64,000 nucleotides of DNA from Phocaeicola faecicola (lineage in GTDB: Bacteria > Bacteroidota > Bacteroidia > Bacteroidales > Bacteroidaceae), in the NCBI RefSeq assembly GCF_013618865.1, contig NZ_JABSOE010000006.1, positions 42,717-106,716 of the forward strand, read 5' to 3'. The notes below the pieces were generated by a model. The model made no database searches. It was not told the DNA's origin and saw nothing but the letters and a program-made list of their open reading frames with translations. Below are positions 15,740-22,586 of the stretch, in pieces. The translations under genes and the position numbers were made by a program. Numbering within the stretch: position 1 is the first letter of the stretch; each line of letters opens with the position of its first letter.

Positions 15740-18394
15740 TTATAGTTTGTATCTTATTCCTAGCATGAACGACTGTCCGTGCCATTCCTTACGTTCGATC
15801 AGGTTGCCGTCTTTCCGTTCAAATCCGGTGACACCGTCTGTCTGAGGACCTTTGTGAGTGTATCTCAGCAAAGGAGTATCCAGCAGGTTCGAAGCCTTGG
15901 CATAGATGGAAATGCCGTTCTTGAAACTTTTCTCTACCGAAGCATCGAGCTGCATGTATCCGTCTTCCCAGATATCGTTGTCCAGGTAATTGGAAACCTC
16001 ACTCAGGCGTTTGCCCGTATAACTTCCGGCCAGCTGTCCTTCCCAGCCATGCTTGGTACTCTTGAACAGCAGCGACAGATTGGCTACGTGGGCTGCCTGT
16101 CCGTACAGCGGTCTCGACTGTGTGACGCGTATCACTTCCGAGCCGTTCATGGTGCGCTTGTCGGTCGTAATCTTGGAATGTGTGTACGTATAGTTGGCCT
16201 TAATGCCAAACCAGTTGAAATATTTCATGAGGTCGACTTCCAGTCCCAGGTTCGTTGCATTTCCGAAATTCATCGGAATATAGAAAGCATCCGAGCCCTG
16301 TATCTCCAGTCCGTACTCAATCGGGTTCTGCAGGTATTTGTAGAAGACACCTACCATGAACTGTTCCGAAGATTTAGGGAAGAACTCATAGCGCAGGTCG
16401 ATGTTGTCGGCCACTGTATGCTTCAGGTCCGGATTACCCTTCTCATCGTAATCCTCGTTCAGAATGGTATAAGGTACGATTTCGAAGAAGCTCGGCCGGT
16501 TGATGGCCCGTGCATAAGAGAACCGGAGGTTGGCATTCTCGTGTACCCCGTATTTCAGGTGGAAGCTGGGCAGTACATCCGTATACACCTGACTGTTTTC
16601 TGCCTTAACATCGCCGACCGGGTATTTCAGCAGGTATCCCTGATCGGTATGTTCCACACGTACCCCTGCAATCAGTTCCCATTTCGGGAAAGTGTATTTC
16701 ACCATACCGTATCCGGCACCGATCTTTTCAGTGGCATCGTAGTTCAATGCCCCGCTGATGTTCCGGCTTTTGAAGTCAAACTGGATTTCATCGTAATTGT
16801 TCCAATCCTCTCCGCGGTATTGCGGAGCTCCCAGTTCCGTCTGGAAGGTATATTCATTGAAGTAACTGTCCCTTTTCTTGTCGCGGTACATACCTCCGGC
16901 AGAAAAGTCGAGTACAGCCCCTCCGTCGAGTTTCCATTTGTAGGACAGGTCCAGGTATCCGGCCTTGTCGTTGTCCGAGTTGTGTTCCCATCGGCGGACC
17001 AGTGCCTTGTTGACCGCTACACGGTCTCCACCGTCGAGCAGACTGATTTCCGCATTGTCGGGAGTTTCACTGAATGCTTTTGAGATGACTGCCGACCAGC
17101 TGAGGCGCAGGGCGTTGTCGTCCAGGAATCCATGTTCCCCTTTCAGTGTAGAGTTGATGATATACTGGCGGTTCCATTTCATTCTGACCTTTTCTTCCTC
17201 CTTGTCCTTCCGGTCGCGCACCTCCGCTTCCCGCATGTCCATATATCCGTTGTACCAGGTCAGCTTGTGGCGCGGACTGATGTGATAGTCCAGTTTGGCA
17301 TGGGCACCGATGCGTGTCTGCTGTGCCGAGTAATTACGGTCTTCCACGTTGTCATTGTCTCTTCCCGGCTGATAGAAAATCTGACTTTCCTTTCCTCTGT
17401 AAGTATTCAGGAAGCTTCCGGCAAGCATTACGCCCAAGCGGTCACCGAAGAAACGGTCGCCGTATGACAGTCCGGCTGTCAGGTCCGGAAGCGGCCGGCT
17501 CCACTTCATGTGAAGGTTGTCCTGCGTAAAGTCATTGTTGGTTATCGTGAATTTTTCGGGCTTTCCCATACGTTCATAAGGAGATTCCTTTGCGATGGCA
17601 CCGTGGTTGAACGACTGAAAATCCCGGTCGAAATACATGGAGTTGTAACCGGTAGAAAGATTGGCCGTAAACTGTCTTTCCGAGGGGGCATCTTTCATAA
17701 TCAGGTTGACGGCTCCTCCGATTCCGTCGCCTTCCATGTTGGCGGTCAGTGATTTGGTAACCTCCAGACGGTCGAGCATTTCCGACGGAAAGATATCCAG
17801 AGGAACGAAACGGTTCTTGTTGTCCGGGCTCGGAATTTTCACTCCGTTGACCAGTGTATAATTGTATCGTTTGTCCATACCCCTCAGGATGGCATACTGT
17901 CCTTCACCGCTGCTGTTGCGTTCCACCGTCACTCCCGACATGCGTTGAATGACATTGGCCACCGTAATGTCCGGAGACAGTTCAATGGCTTTGGCGCTCA
18001 TCACATTGACCACGTTCATTGCCGCCCGTTCGATGCCTCGGGCTCCGGCTTCCGTACGTCCCGGATTGCTGGCTACCACGGTAACCCCTTCCAGTACGAC
18101 ATCGTCGCTCTTGAGCGGTATGATAATTTCCGTATCCTTACTGTCAACCGTTACCTCACACTTCTTATAACCCACATACGAACAGATTAATGTATACTTA
18201 GGCTGGATGGAGGAGAGATTGAAACTTCCGTCCATTCCCGATACTGCTCCTTTTCCGGGTTCTTCTTTCACAAGAATGGAAGCTCCGATAATTTCTTCAC
18301 CAGTCTGTGCATCTTTTACTATTCCTTTGATATCTCTTGCATTCAGATTTGCGCTGGCAAGAATCAATACACCTAATGCCCAATTTGTTTTCAT
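15740..18394 (-). CDS. TonB-dependent outer-membrane receptor
   Basis: The receptor (884 residues) imports a ligand across the outer membrane using energy from TonB-ExbBD. After a signal peptide comes a carboxypeptidase-regulatory-like domain ('IKGIVKDAQTGEEIIGASILVKE', about residues 22-105). The plug domain is near residues 115-250, with 'VANVIQRMSGVTVERNSSGEGQYAILRGMDKRYN' and 'DRLEVTKSLTANMEGDGIGGAVNL'. The 22-strand barrel ends in 'SFMLGIRYKL' with a terminal hydrophobic residue as usual. The 'RGMDKRYNYTLVNG' plug is unlike SusC glycan receptors and closer to the group seen with phosphatase or metal loci. It is the first gene of a two-gene operon with the beta-helix lipoprotein and has three 11-bp repeats in its promoter. 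Confidence 0.95.
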   Translation of the reverse strand: MKTNWALGVLILASANLNARDIKGIVKDAQTGEEIIGASILVKEEPGKGAVSGMDGSFNLSSIQPKYTLICSYVGYKKCEVTVDSKDTEIIIPLKSDDVVLEGVTVVASNPGRTEAGARGIERAAMNVVNVMSAKAIELSPDITVANVIQRMSGVTVERNSSGEGQYAILRGMDKRYNYTLVNGVKIPSPDNKNRFVPLDIFPSEMLDRLEVTKSLTANMEGDGIGGAVNLIMKDAPSERQFTANLSTGYNSMYFDRDFQSFNHGAIAKESPYERMGKPEKFTITNNDFTQDNLHMKWSRPLPDLTAGLSYGDRFFGDRLGVMLAGSFLNTYRGKESQIFYQPGRDNDNVEDRNYSAQQTRIGAHAKLDYHISPRHKLTWYNGYMDMREAEVRDRKDKEEEKVRMKWNRQYIINSTLKGEHGFLDDNALRLSWSAVISKAFSETPDNAEISLLDGGDRVAVNKALVRRWEHNSDNDKAGYLDLSYKWKLDGGAVLDFSAGGMYRDKKRDSYFNEYTFQTELGAPQYRGEDWNNYDEIQFDFKSRNISGALNYDATEKIGAGYGMVKYTFPKWELIAGVRVEHTDQGYLLKYPVGDVKAENSQVYTDVLPSFHLKYGVHENANLRFSYARAINRPSFFEIVPYTILNEDYDEKGNPDLKHTVADNIDLRYEFFPKSSEQFMVGVFYKYLQNPIEYGLEIQGSDAFYIPMNFGNATNLGLEVDLMKYFNWFGIKANYTYTHSKITTDKRTMNGSEVIRVTQSRPLYGQAAHVANLSLLFKSTKHGWEGQLAGSYTGKRLSEVSNYLDNDIWEDGYMQLDASVEKSFKNGISIYAKASNLLDTPLLRYTHKGPQTDGVTGFERKDGNLIERKEWHGQSFMLGIRYKL

Positions 18395-18418
18395 CTATCT
18401 CCTTTTATTTTGACGCTG

Positions 18419-18470
18419 CAAAAGTAGACCTTGGTTTTTTCATGATAGTTTCGGAGATATTTCAAAACTG
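18419..18470 (-). promoter_or_regulatory. receptor-operon promoter with three 11-bp repeats
   Basis: On the minus strand the -7 box is TACTTTTG (18426 to 18419), 25 bases before the ATG. No TTTG -33 box is present. Upstream, GAAA recurs every 11 bases (plus-strand TTTC at 18438, 18449 and 18460), again suggesting a response-regulator-type activator. Confidence 0.45.
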
Positions 18471-18487
18471 ATACAAAACAAAAAAAA

Positions 18488-18549
18488 TCTCTTTACATGG
18501 GTCATGGCCAGAGCCGGGCAGGGGAAATGCCGTGACAGATGTAAAGAGA
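18488..18549 (-). terminator. long terminator of the histidine acid phosphatase gene
   Basis: Outer stem tctctttacat (18488-18498) pairs with 18539-18549. Inner stem gtcatggc (18501-18508) pairs with 18529-18536 with one G-U. On the minus strand seven T follow directly. It isolates the receptor promoter from readthrough. Confidence 0.88.
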
Positions 18550-18594
18550 GTGGGGGATTTCATCCGTTTACGGATGATTCGGATACCCTAAATG

Positions 18595-19884
18595 TTAGTC
18601 CGTATCTTTTTGACATTCAGGCAGGTTGATGGAACTGACCACTTGTGTCCAATAGTTTCTGACATCCTTCCAGTGATAATACGGAGCCCGGTCGGTAGCA
18701 ATCGGGAGACTGACTTCCCGTTCGTTCAGCAACAGTTTGACCAGGATGTCGTCCTTTTCCGGATGACGGTAAAAGATGAGCTGTATGTTTCCGCACATGG
18801 GAATGATGCGGTAGGTGCGGTAGGTTTCCGCAATCTGCTGCCAGTCGTCCGTTGCCTTCGCCAGGTGATTGATGCCCATCAGCACTGCCAGCGGAGCCAG
18901 GTTGGTATCGTGGCCGTAGCGCAGGGTAGCCCCTTTCTTGCCCGAAGCAATCACCGTATCGGCAGCGGCAATGAAATTGTTCAGCAGGTTACGTTCCAGC
19001 TGATACATGCACGATCCGCTGAGGGGAGAAGCTCCTTTCTCATAATACCATTCGAAGTTGTTCCGCTGCCAGAGGTCGTACCGTTCCCGGTCGGTAAACA
19101 GGAAAGAGAGATGCTGCGGACCGTAGCTGCTCTGGCAGATGCCGTCAAGCTCAAACAGGTCGGTCATGAGCTTGACCGGATGCTGCACCGTGGCGGGATG
19201 GGTAAACAACTGTTTCATCAGTCGCTCCGGATGTACATACACACTGTCGGCCAACCGGTAAATGCTGTCTGCGCCGGCCAGATGCAACCGCTCATACTCC
19301 GGATTCTTGTATTTCATGAAGTCGCTGTCGTGTTCACTGGCATCGGTAGTGATGACCAGCCGCGGATTGAGTCCCTTCAGTTCGATGCATCCTGCCGCCA
19401 TCGACAGAAAGGCCCGCGTCTTGTAAGTGGACCGTGCATCCACATGTACCCCTTCGGTAAAAATCTGAGGAAAGGCCGCATACATGCGACGGACCAGTTC
19501 CCTGTGCTGCTCAGCCCCCTTCGGCGTCAGTTCCCCGTACCGTCCTTCCGCTTCAGCCGCCAGTTCTTTCACAATTTCCAGCGCACGCTTTCCGTCCGCT
19601 GTCAGTCCGTGCTGTTTCTCCGCTTCGGCAAGCACCCTGAGCGGTTCCTCGTACTTCTTCTGCTTGGTGAGATAACGCGAACCGTGGCGTGCGAACGTCG
19701 AGATATAAAACGGTTCGTACCCTTCGGGAGACGGCGTAAGTGCTGTTTCCGGAGCCTGATACGCATAATATTTTCCGGCTGCCAACTGAGGATTTTCACA
19801 GATTTCTTTCCAGGCACTTTGTCCCGCTGCCGGAAGACAGATGCTTCCGGACAAACATAACATTGCAATGATAGACTGTCTCAT
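18595..19884 (-). CDS. exported histidine acid phosphatase (branch-2 histidine phosphatase)
   Basis: This is a 429-residue secreted enzyme with signal peptide ending near 'LPAAGQS'. The phosphate-binding motif RHGSR is at residues 66-70, where the His forms the phosphohistidine, and the proton-donor motif GHD has His325-Asp326. The fold is that of phytases, MINPP and glucose-1-phosphatases. The HD pair favours the phytase/acid phosphatase side over MINPP, which has HAE. The likely job is releasing phosphate from organic phosphates in the periplasm or at the surface. It lies upstream of, and on the same strand as, the TonB-dependent receptor but ends in its own terminator. Its -7 box (TACTTTTG) is identical to that of the receptor. 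Confidence 0.92.
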   Translation of the reverse strand: MRQSIIAMLCLSGSICLPAAGQSAWKEICENPQLAAGKYYAYQAPETALTPSPEGYEPFYISTFARHGSRYLTKQKKYEEPLRVLAEAEKQHGLTADGKRALEIVKELAAEAEGRYGELTPKGAEQHRELVRRMYAAFPQIFTEGVHVDARSTYKTRAFLSMAAGCIELKGLNPRLVITTDASEHDSDFMKYKNPEYERLHLAGADSIYRLADSVYVHPERLMKQLFTHPATVQHPVKLMTDLFELDGICQSSYGPQHLSFLFTDRERYDLWQRNNFEWYYEKGASPLSGSCMYQLERNLLNNFIAAADTVIASGKKGATLRYGHDTNLAPLAVLMGINHLAKATDDWQQIAETYRTYRIIPMCGNIQLIFYRHPEKDDILVKLLLNEREVSLPIATDRAPYYHWKDVRNYWTQVVSSINLPECQKDTD

Positions 19885-19912
19885 TTCTTCACTCTTTTAT
19901 CCTAAATCTGCC

Positions 19913-19920
19913 CAAAAGTA
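19913..19920 (-). promoter_or_regulatory. putative -7 element for the histidine acid phosphatase
   Basis: Reads TACTTTTG on the minus strand, 29 bases upstream of the start and identical to the receptor's -7 box. No clear -33 box. Confidence 0.4.
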
Positions 19921-20010
19921 ACTCTTTTCCTCCTGCCGCTTTGCCTTTCGGGCGGTAAGAATGTCCTGCAGAAGGCCCCTGAAACCGCTTTGTAATCAGG
20001 CTGAAACAAA

Positions 20011-20046
20011 AAAGACAAAAGCCCCTGCCGCGGGACTCCTGTCTTT
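20011..20046 (-). terminator. second, distal terminator behind the sigma-factor operon
   Basis: Outer stem aaagaca (20011-20017) pairs with 20040-20046. Inner pairing joins the ggggct/agtccc arms. On the minus strand it is followed by more T residues. It stands in tandem with the hairpin at 20064-20090. Confidence 0.65.
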
Positions 20047-20063
20047 CCCATTTTCCTGAAACT

Positions 20064-20090
20064 AAAAAAGGACTCCCGGCGGAAGTCCCT
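20064..20090 (-). terminator. terminator of the sigma-factor operon
   Basis: Stem ggact/agtcc (20070-20074 with 20084-20088) extended by A/T pairs. On the minus strand a six-T run follows, 13 bases past the last stop. Confidence 0.8.
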
Positions 20091-20102
20091 TTTCTGAAAA
20101 AA

Positions 20103-20534
20103 TTATTTGTTGCTTTTTCTTGGCTTCAAGAGTTCACGGTGGAATCTTAACTCAGCCCGTTGTAAGTCGAAAATCTTTTTGGCCGGCAGAATCTTCTTGT
20201 ATTTCTGCAGATATTCCTGTTCCAGCTGACAGGATTCCAGCCGGCATTTTACTACCTCTTCATTGATCTTGTCATACTCACTTTCCGTAAGTGTCTCCTT
20301 ACCTTTCTTTATCTGCTGCCAGGCCTCCCGGTTCTTGATTTCCTTTTTATCCTGCAGTTCGAAGTACAGCGGGAAAAACTGTCTGGCCTCTTCTGCCGTG
20401 AGATTGGCCCTTTCCGTCAGAAAAGCCTGTTGGCGGTTTCTGAATTCCTGCTTGTTCATGCAGTGCTTCTGGGCCATCATTCCCAAGGGGAAGAGCAGGA
20501 AAGTGAATAATAAAAAGAGAAATATTTTTTTCAT
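20103..20534 (-). CDS. small periplasmic Spy/CpxP-like helical protein
   Basis: The 143-residue product has a signal peptide ending at 'GMMAQ' and a charged all-helical body with 'ANLTAEEARQFFPLYFELQDK', close to the LTxxQ-type repeat of Spy/CpxP/zinc-resistance proteins, then 'PAKKIFDLQRAELRFHRELLKPR'. Spy-like proteins act as ATP-independent chaperones or metal/stress sensors in the periplasm. It is the last gene of a three-gene minus-strand operon behind an ECF sigma factor and a one-span membrane protein (12-base gap to the latter). That order is common in Bacteroidales. It may be either an output gene of the sigma factor or the periplasmic sensor arm; sequence alone does not decide. Confidence 0.82.
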   Translation of the reverse strand: MKKIFLFLLFTFLLFPLGMMAQKHCMNKQEFRNRQQAFLTERANLTAEEARQFFPLYFELQDKKEIKNREAWQQIKKGKETLTESEYDKINEEVVKCRLESCQLEQEYLQKYKKILPAKKIFDLQRAELRFHRELLKPRKSNK

Positions 20535-20546
20535 ACTGTCTTAGGT

Positions 20547-20921
20547 TTAGTTATAAATACTTTTATCTGCATCACTCAGATATTGATAAAGCTCGTAATC
20601 GTCCAGCATGGTCTGATTGATGATCGGTGCCAGATACTCGTCCGACAAGTCGGATACCGGACTCACATACTCAGCCGGTCCTGCCTGCTGCTCCTGCTTA
20701 CCTACGAAAACCTGTACGGTAAACATCAGTCCCACGAACATGGCAGCCATGTATACCCACGGCTTCACCCGTTCCCACATGCTGATTTCCTGTGTAGGCT
20801 GAGGCTCTTTTTCCGGAAGCCGCTCCATTACCTGCTGCGTCAGATTCTCAAAGTAACCTTCAGGAACCTTGAACGGATTTTCCTTTCCAATTTTCTGGAA
20901 TAATTCTTTTTCTTCTTTCAT
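20547..20921 (-). CDS. single-pass membrane protein, putative anti-sigma factor
   Basis: The 124-residue product has an N-terminal cytoplasmic part with 'NPFKVPEGYFENLTQQVMERLPEK', the PEGYFE motif of small Bacteroidales regulators linked to ECF sigma genes. One membrane segment follows ('PWVYMAAMFVGLMFTVQVFV', around residues 55-74), and then an acidic periplasmic tail. It has no HxxxCxxC zinc motif. I chose the ATG 8 bases behind AAAGGGG. A Met six codons upstream (20939) is also in frame. Its position right after the sigma gene suggests that it holds the sigma factor at the membrane. Confidence 0.75.
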   Translation of the reverse strand: MKEEKELFQKIGKENPFKVPEGYFENLTQQVMERLPEKEPQPTQEISMWERVKPWVYMAAMFVGLMFTVQVFVGKQEQQAGPAEYVSPVSDLSDEYLAPIINQTMLDDYELYQYLSDADKSIYN

Positions 20922-20968
20922 ATCTGTTACCCCTTTCATTGAGTTAGATAGATCTTTCTGCCAAAGGT

Positions 20969-21517
20969 TTAATCAAACTGTTGTAAAAATTGCTCTATTT
21001 TTTTGACTGCATGGTGGTAGGAAGCCTTCAAAGCCCCTACGCTTGTACCCAGAATTTCTGAAATCTCCTCGTATTTCATTTCCTGAAAATACTTCAGGTT
21101 GAAAATCATCCGCTGTTTTTCCGGTAGCGAAGCGATTGCCTCCTGCAGGTGCTTCTGGGTAGCATCCCCGTCAAAATAAGGGTCCCCTTCCAGCTGTTCC
21201 AGGTTGACCTCCGTATCGTCGATGGAGACATTGTTCTGCGCCCGTTGCTTGTTGAGGAAGGTCAGACATTCATTGAGCGCAATCCGATACAGCCAGGTAG
21301 ACAGTTTGGCATCGCCCCGGAAATACTCCAGGTTGTTCCATGCCTTGATAAACGTATTCTGCAGCAAGTCATTGGCATCGTCGTGCGAGAGCACCATTCG
21401 TCGTATCTGCCAATAAAGCTGCTGGCTGTATTGCCTGACAACCTGCTCGAACGCATTGCGCTGCGTCACGGGGTTGCGTAACTGTTCGCCTATTTCTTCA
21501 TCGTTGTATGTATACAT
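20969..21517 (-). CDS. ECF-type RNA polymerase sigma factor
   Basis: This is a 182-residue sigma-70 family factor with region 2 ('YSQQLYWQIRRMVLSHDDANDLLQNTFIKAWNNLEYFRGDAKLSTWLYRIA', residues about 29-80) and region 4.2 ('LPEKQRMIFNLKYFQEMKYEEISEILGTSVGALKASYHHAVKKI', about 131-175). It has no region 3 and so belongs to the ECF group. It heads an operon with the putative anti-sigma and Spy-like genes (gaps of 47 and 12 bases). No TAnnTTTG element was found upstream, which fits auto-regulated ECF promoters that differ from the housekeeping form. The likely signal is envelope stress, by inference from the Spy-like partner. Confidence 0.9.
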   Translation of the reverse strand: MYTYNDEEIGEQLRNPVTQRNAFEQVVRQYSQQLYWQIRRMVLSHDDANDLLQNTFIKAWNNLEYFRGDAKLSTWLYRIALNECLTFLNKQRAQNNVSIDDTEVNLEQLEGDPYFDGDATQKHLQEAIASLPEKQRMIFNLKYFQEMKYEEISEILGTSVGALKASYHHAVKKIEQFLQQFD

Positions 21518-21588
21518 GATATCGTATTCTTGTCTTTTGTGTATAGTTAGACTCCCGGCCTTGTAGATAGTTTAATGTGGGGGAGGAT

Positions 21589-22503
21589 TTAAAGCGTCAG
21601 TTTCTGGTTTTCGAATGCCAGCAAGGTCTCCGGAAATACCTCCTGTGCCTCTTTCAGCAGCAGGGTCTCATCTTCGTAACGTGCCGAATAATGTCCGATC
21701 AGGAGACGTTTCACTCCCGCTGCCTTGGCAATCTGAGCTGCCTCTCGGGCAGTGGAATGCAGGGTCTGTCGTGCCCTTACCACCTCGCTTTCTGCAAACG
21801 TGGCCTCATGGAAAAGCAAGTCGACTCCCTTCACCTGTTCGGCTATCCGCGGAAGATAAGTGGTGTCCGAGCAGTAGGCATACGACCGCGGCGGGTCGGA
21901 AGGGAAGGTCAGACGGTCGTTCGGAATCACCGTTCCGTCTTCCTTTACATAGTCTTCTCCGTTCTTGATCCGGTTCATCATCCAGACCGGAATCTGATAG
22001 AAGTCAATCATTTCGCGGTTGATGTGGTTGGGCGTCGGTTTTTCCCTGAACAGGAAGCCGCAGGTGGGCAGGCGGTGCCGCAGCGGAATGGTTTCCACGC
22101 TCACCGAGCGGTCGTCGTAGATAACCTGTCTTTCTCCCGGATTGAAAGGGTGGAAGATGACCTTGTAGCTCATGCCCTGACAGAAAAATTCCAATTGGGG
22201 AGTCAGCAGCCGCTGCAGGTCGGCATGACAATGGATGTGCAGGTCGGCCGTCCGTTCCAGCATACCGAAAGTCGAAATCAGACCGATGAGTCCGAAGCAG
22301 TGGTCACCGTGGAGGTGCGAAATGAAAATATGGTTCAGCCGACTGAACTTCAGTCTTGAACGACGCAACTGAACCTGCGTGCCTTCTCCGCAGTCGATCA
22401 TGAACAGTTTCTCGCGCAGGTTAATCACCTGAGAAGTAGCCTGATGTCGGGTAGTGGGCAGTGCAGATCCACATCCCAATATGTGTATTTCGAATTTTTC
22501 CAT
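21589..22503 (-). CDS. rnz: ribonuclease Z
   Basis: RNase Z trims the 3' trailer of tRNA precursors lacking an encoded CCA. The 304-residue metallo-beta-lactamase protein has the zinc motif HLHGDH at 63-68, the opening 'ILGCGSALPTTRHQATSQV' typical of the short-form enzyme, 'HEATFAE' and the closing 'LLIGHYSARYED'. Length and motif order are normal. A TACCTTTG element lies only 6 bases upstream of the ATG, which would give an almost leaderless mRNA. It runs in the same direction as rpsA but sits behind the rpsA terminator. Confidence 0.96.
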   Translation of the reverse strand: MEKFEIHILGCGSALPTTRHQATSQVINLREKLFMIDCGEGTQVQLRRSRLKFSRLNHIFISHLHGDHCFGLIGLISTFGMLERTADLHIHCHADLQRLLTPQLEFFCQGMSYKVIFHPFNPGERQVIYDDRSVSVETIPLRHRLPTCGFLFREKPTPNHINREMIDFYQIPVWMMNRIKNGEDYVKEDGTVIPNDRLTFPSDPPRSYAYCSDTTYLPRIAEQVKGVDLLFHEATFAESEVVRARQTLHSTAREAAQIAKAAGVKRLLIGHYSARYEDETLLLKEAQEVFPETLLAFENQKLTL

Positions 22504-22508
22504 ACGGG

Positions 22509-22516
22509 CAAAGGTA
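22509..22516 (-). promoter_or_regulatory. putative -7 element abutting the rnz start codon
   Basis: Reads TACCTTTG on the minus strand and ends 6 bases before the ATG. If used, transcription would begin at or next to the start codon. The -33 region falls in the A/T run of the rpsA terminator. Confidence 0.4.
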
Positions 22517-22530
22517 GGAAATTATGGACA

Positions 22531-22562
22531 ATAAAAAAAGGGATTGCCGAAGCAATCCCTTT
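22531..22562 (-). terminator. intrinsic terminator of rpsA
   Basis: A perfect 11-bp stem (22537-22547 with 22552-22562) with a 4-base loop, followed on the minus strand by a seven-T run. It lies 25 bases past the stop. Confidence 0.93.
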
Positions 22563-22586
22563 CCGGAAATATTTATTTAAAATAAA

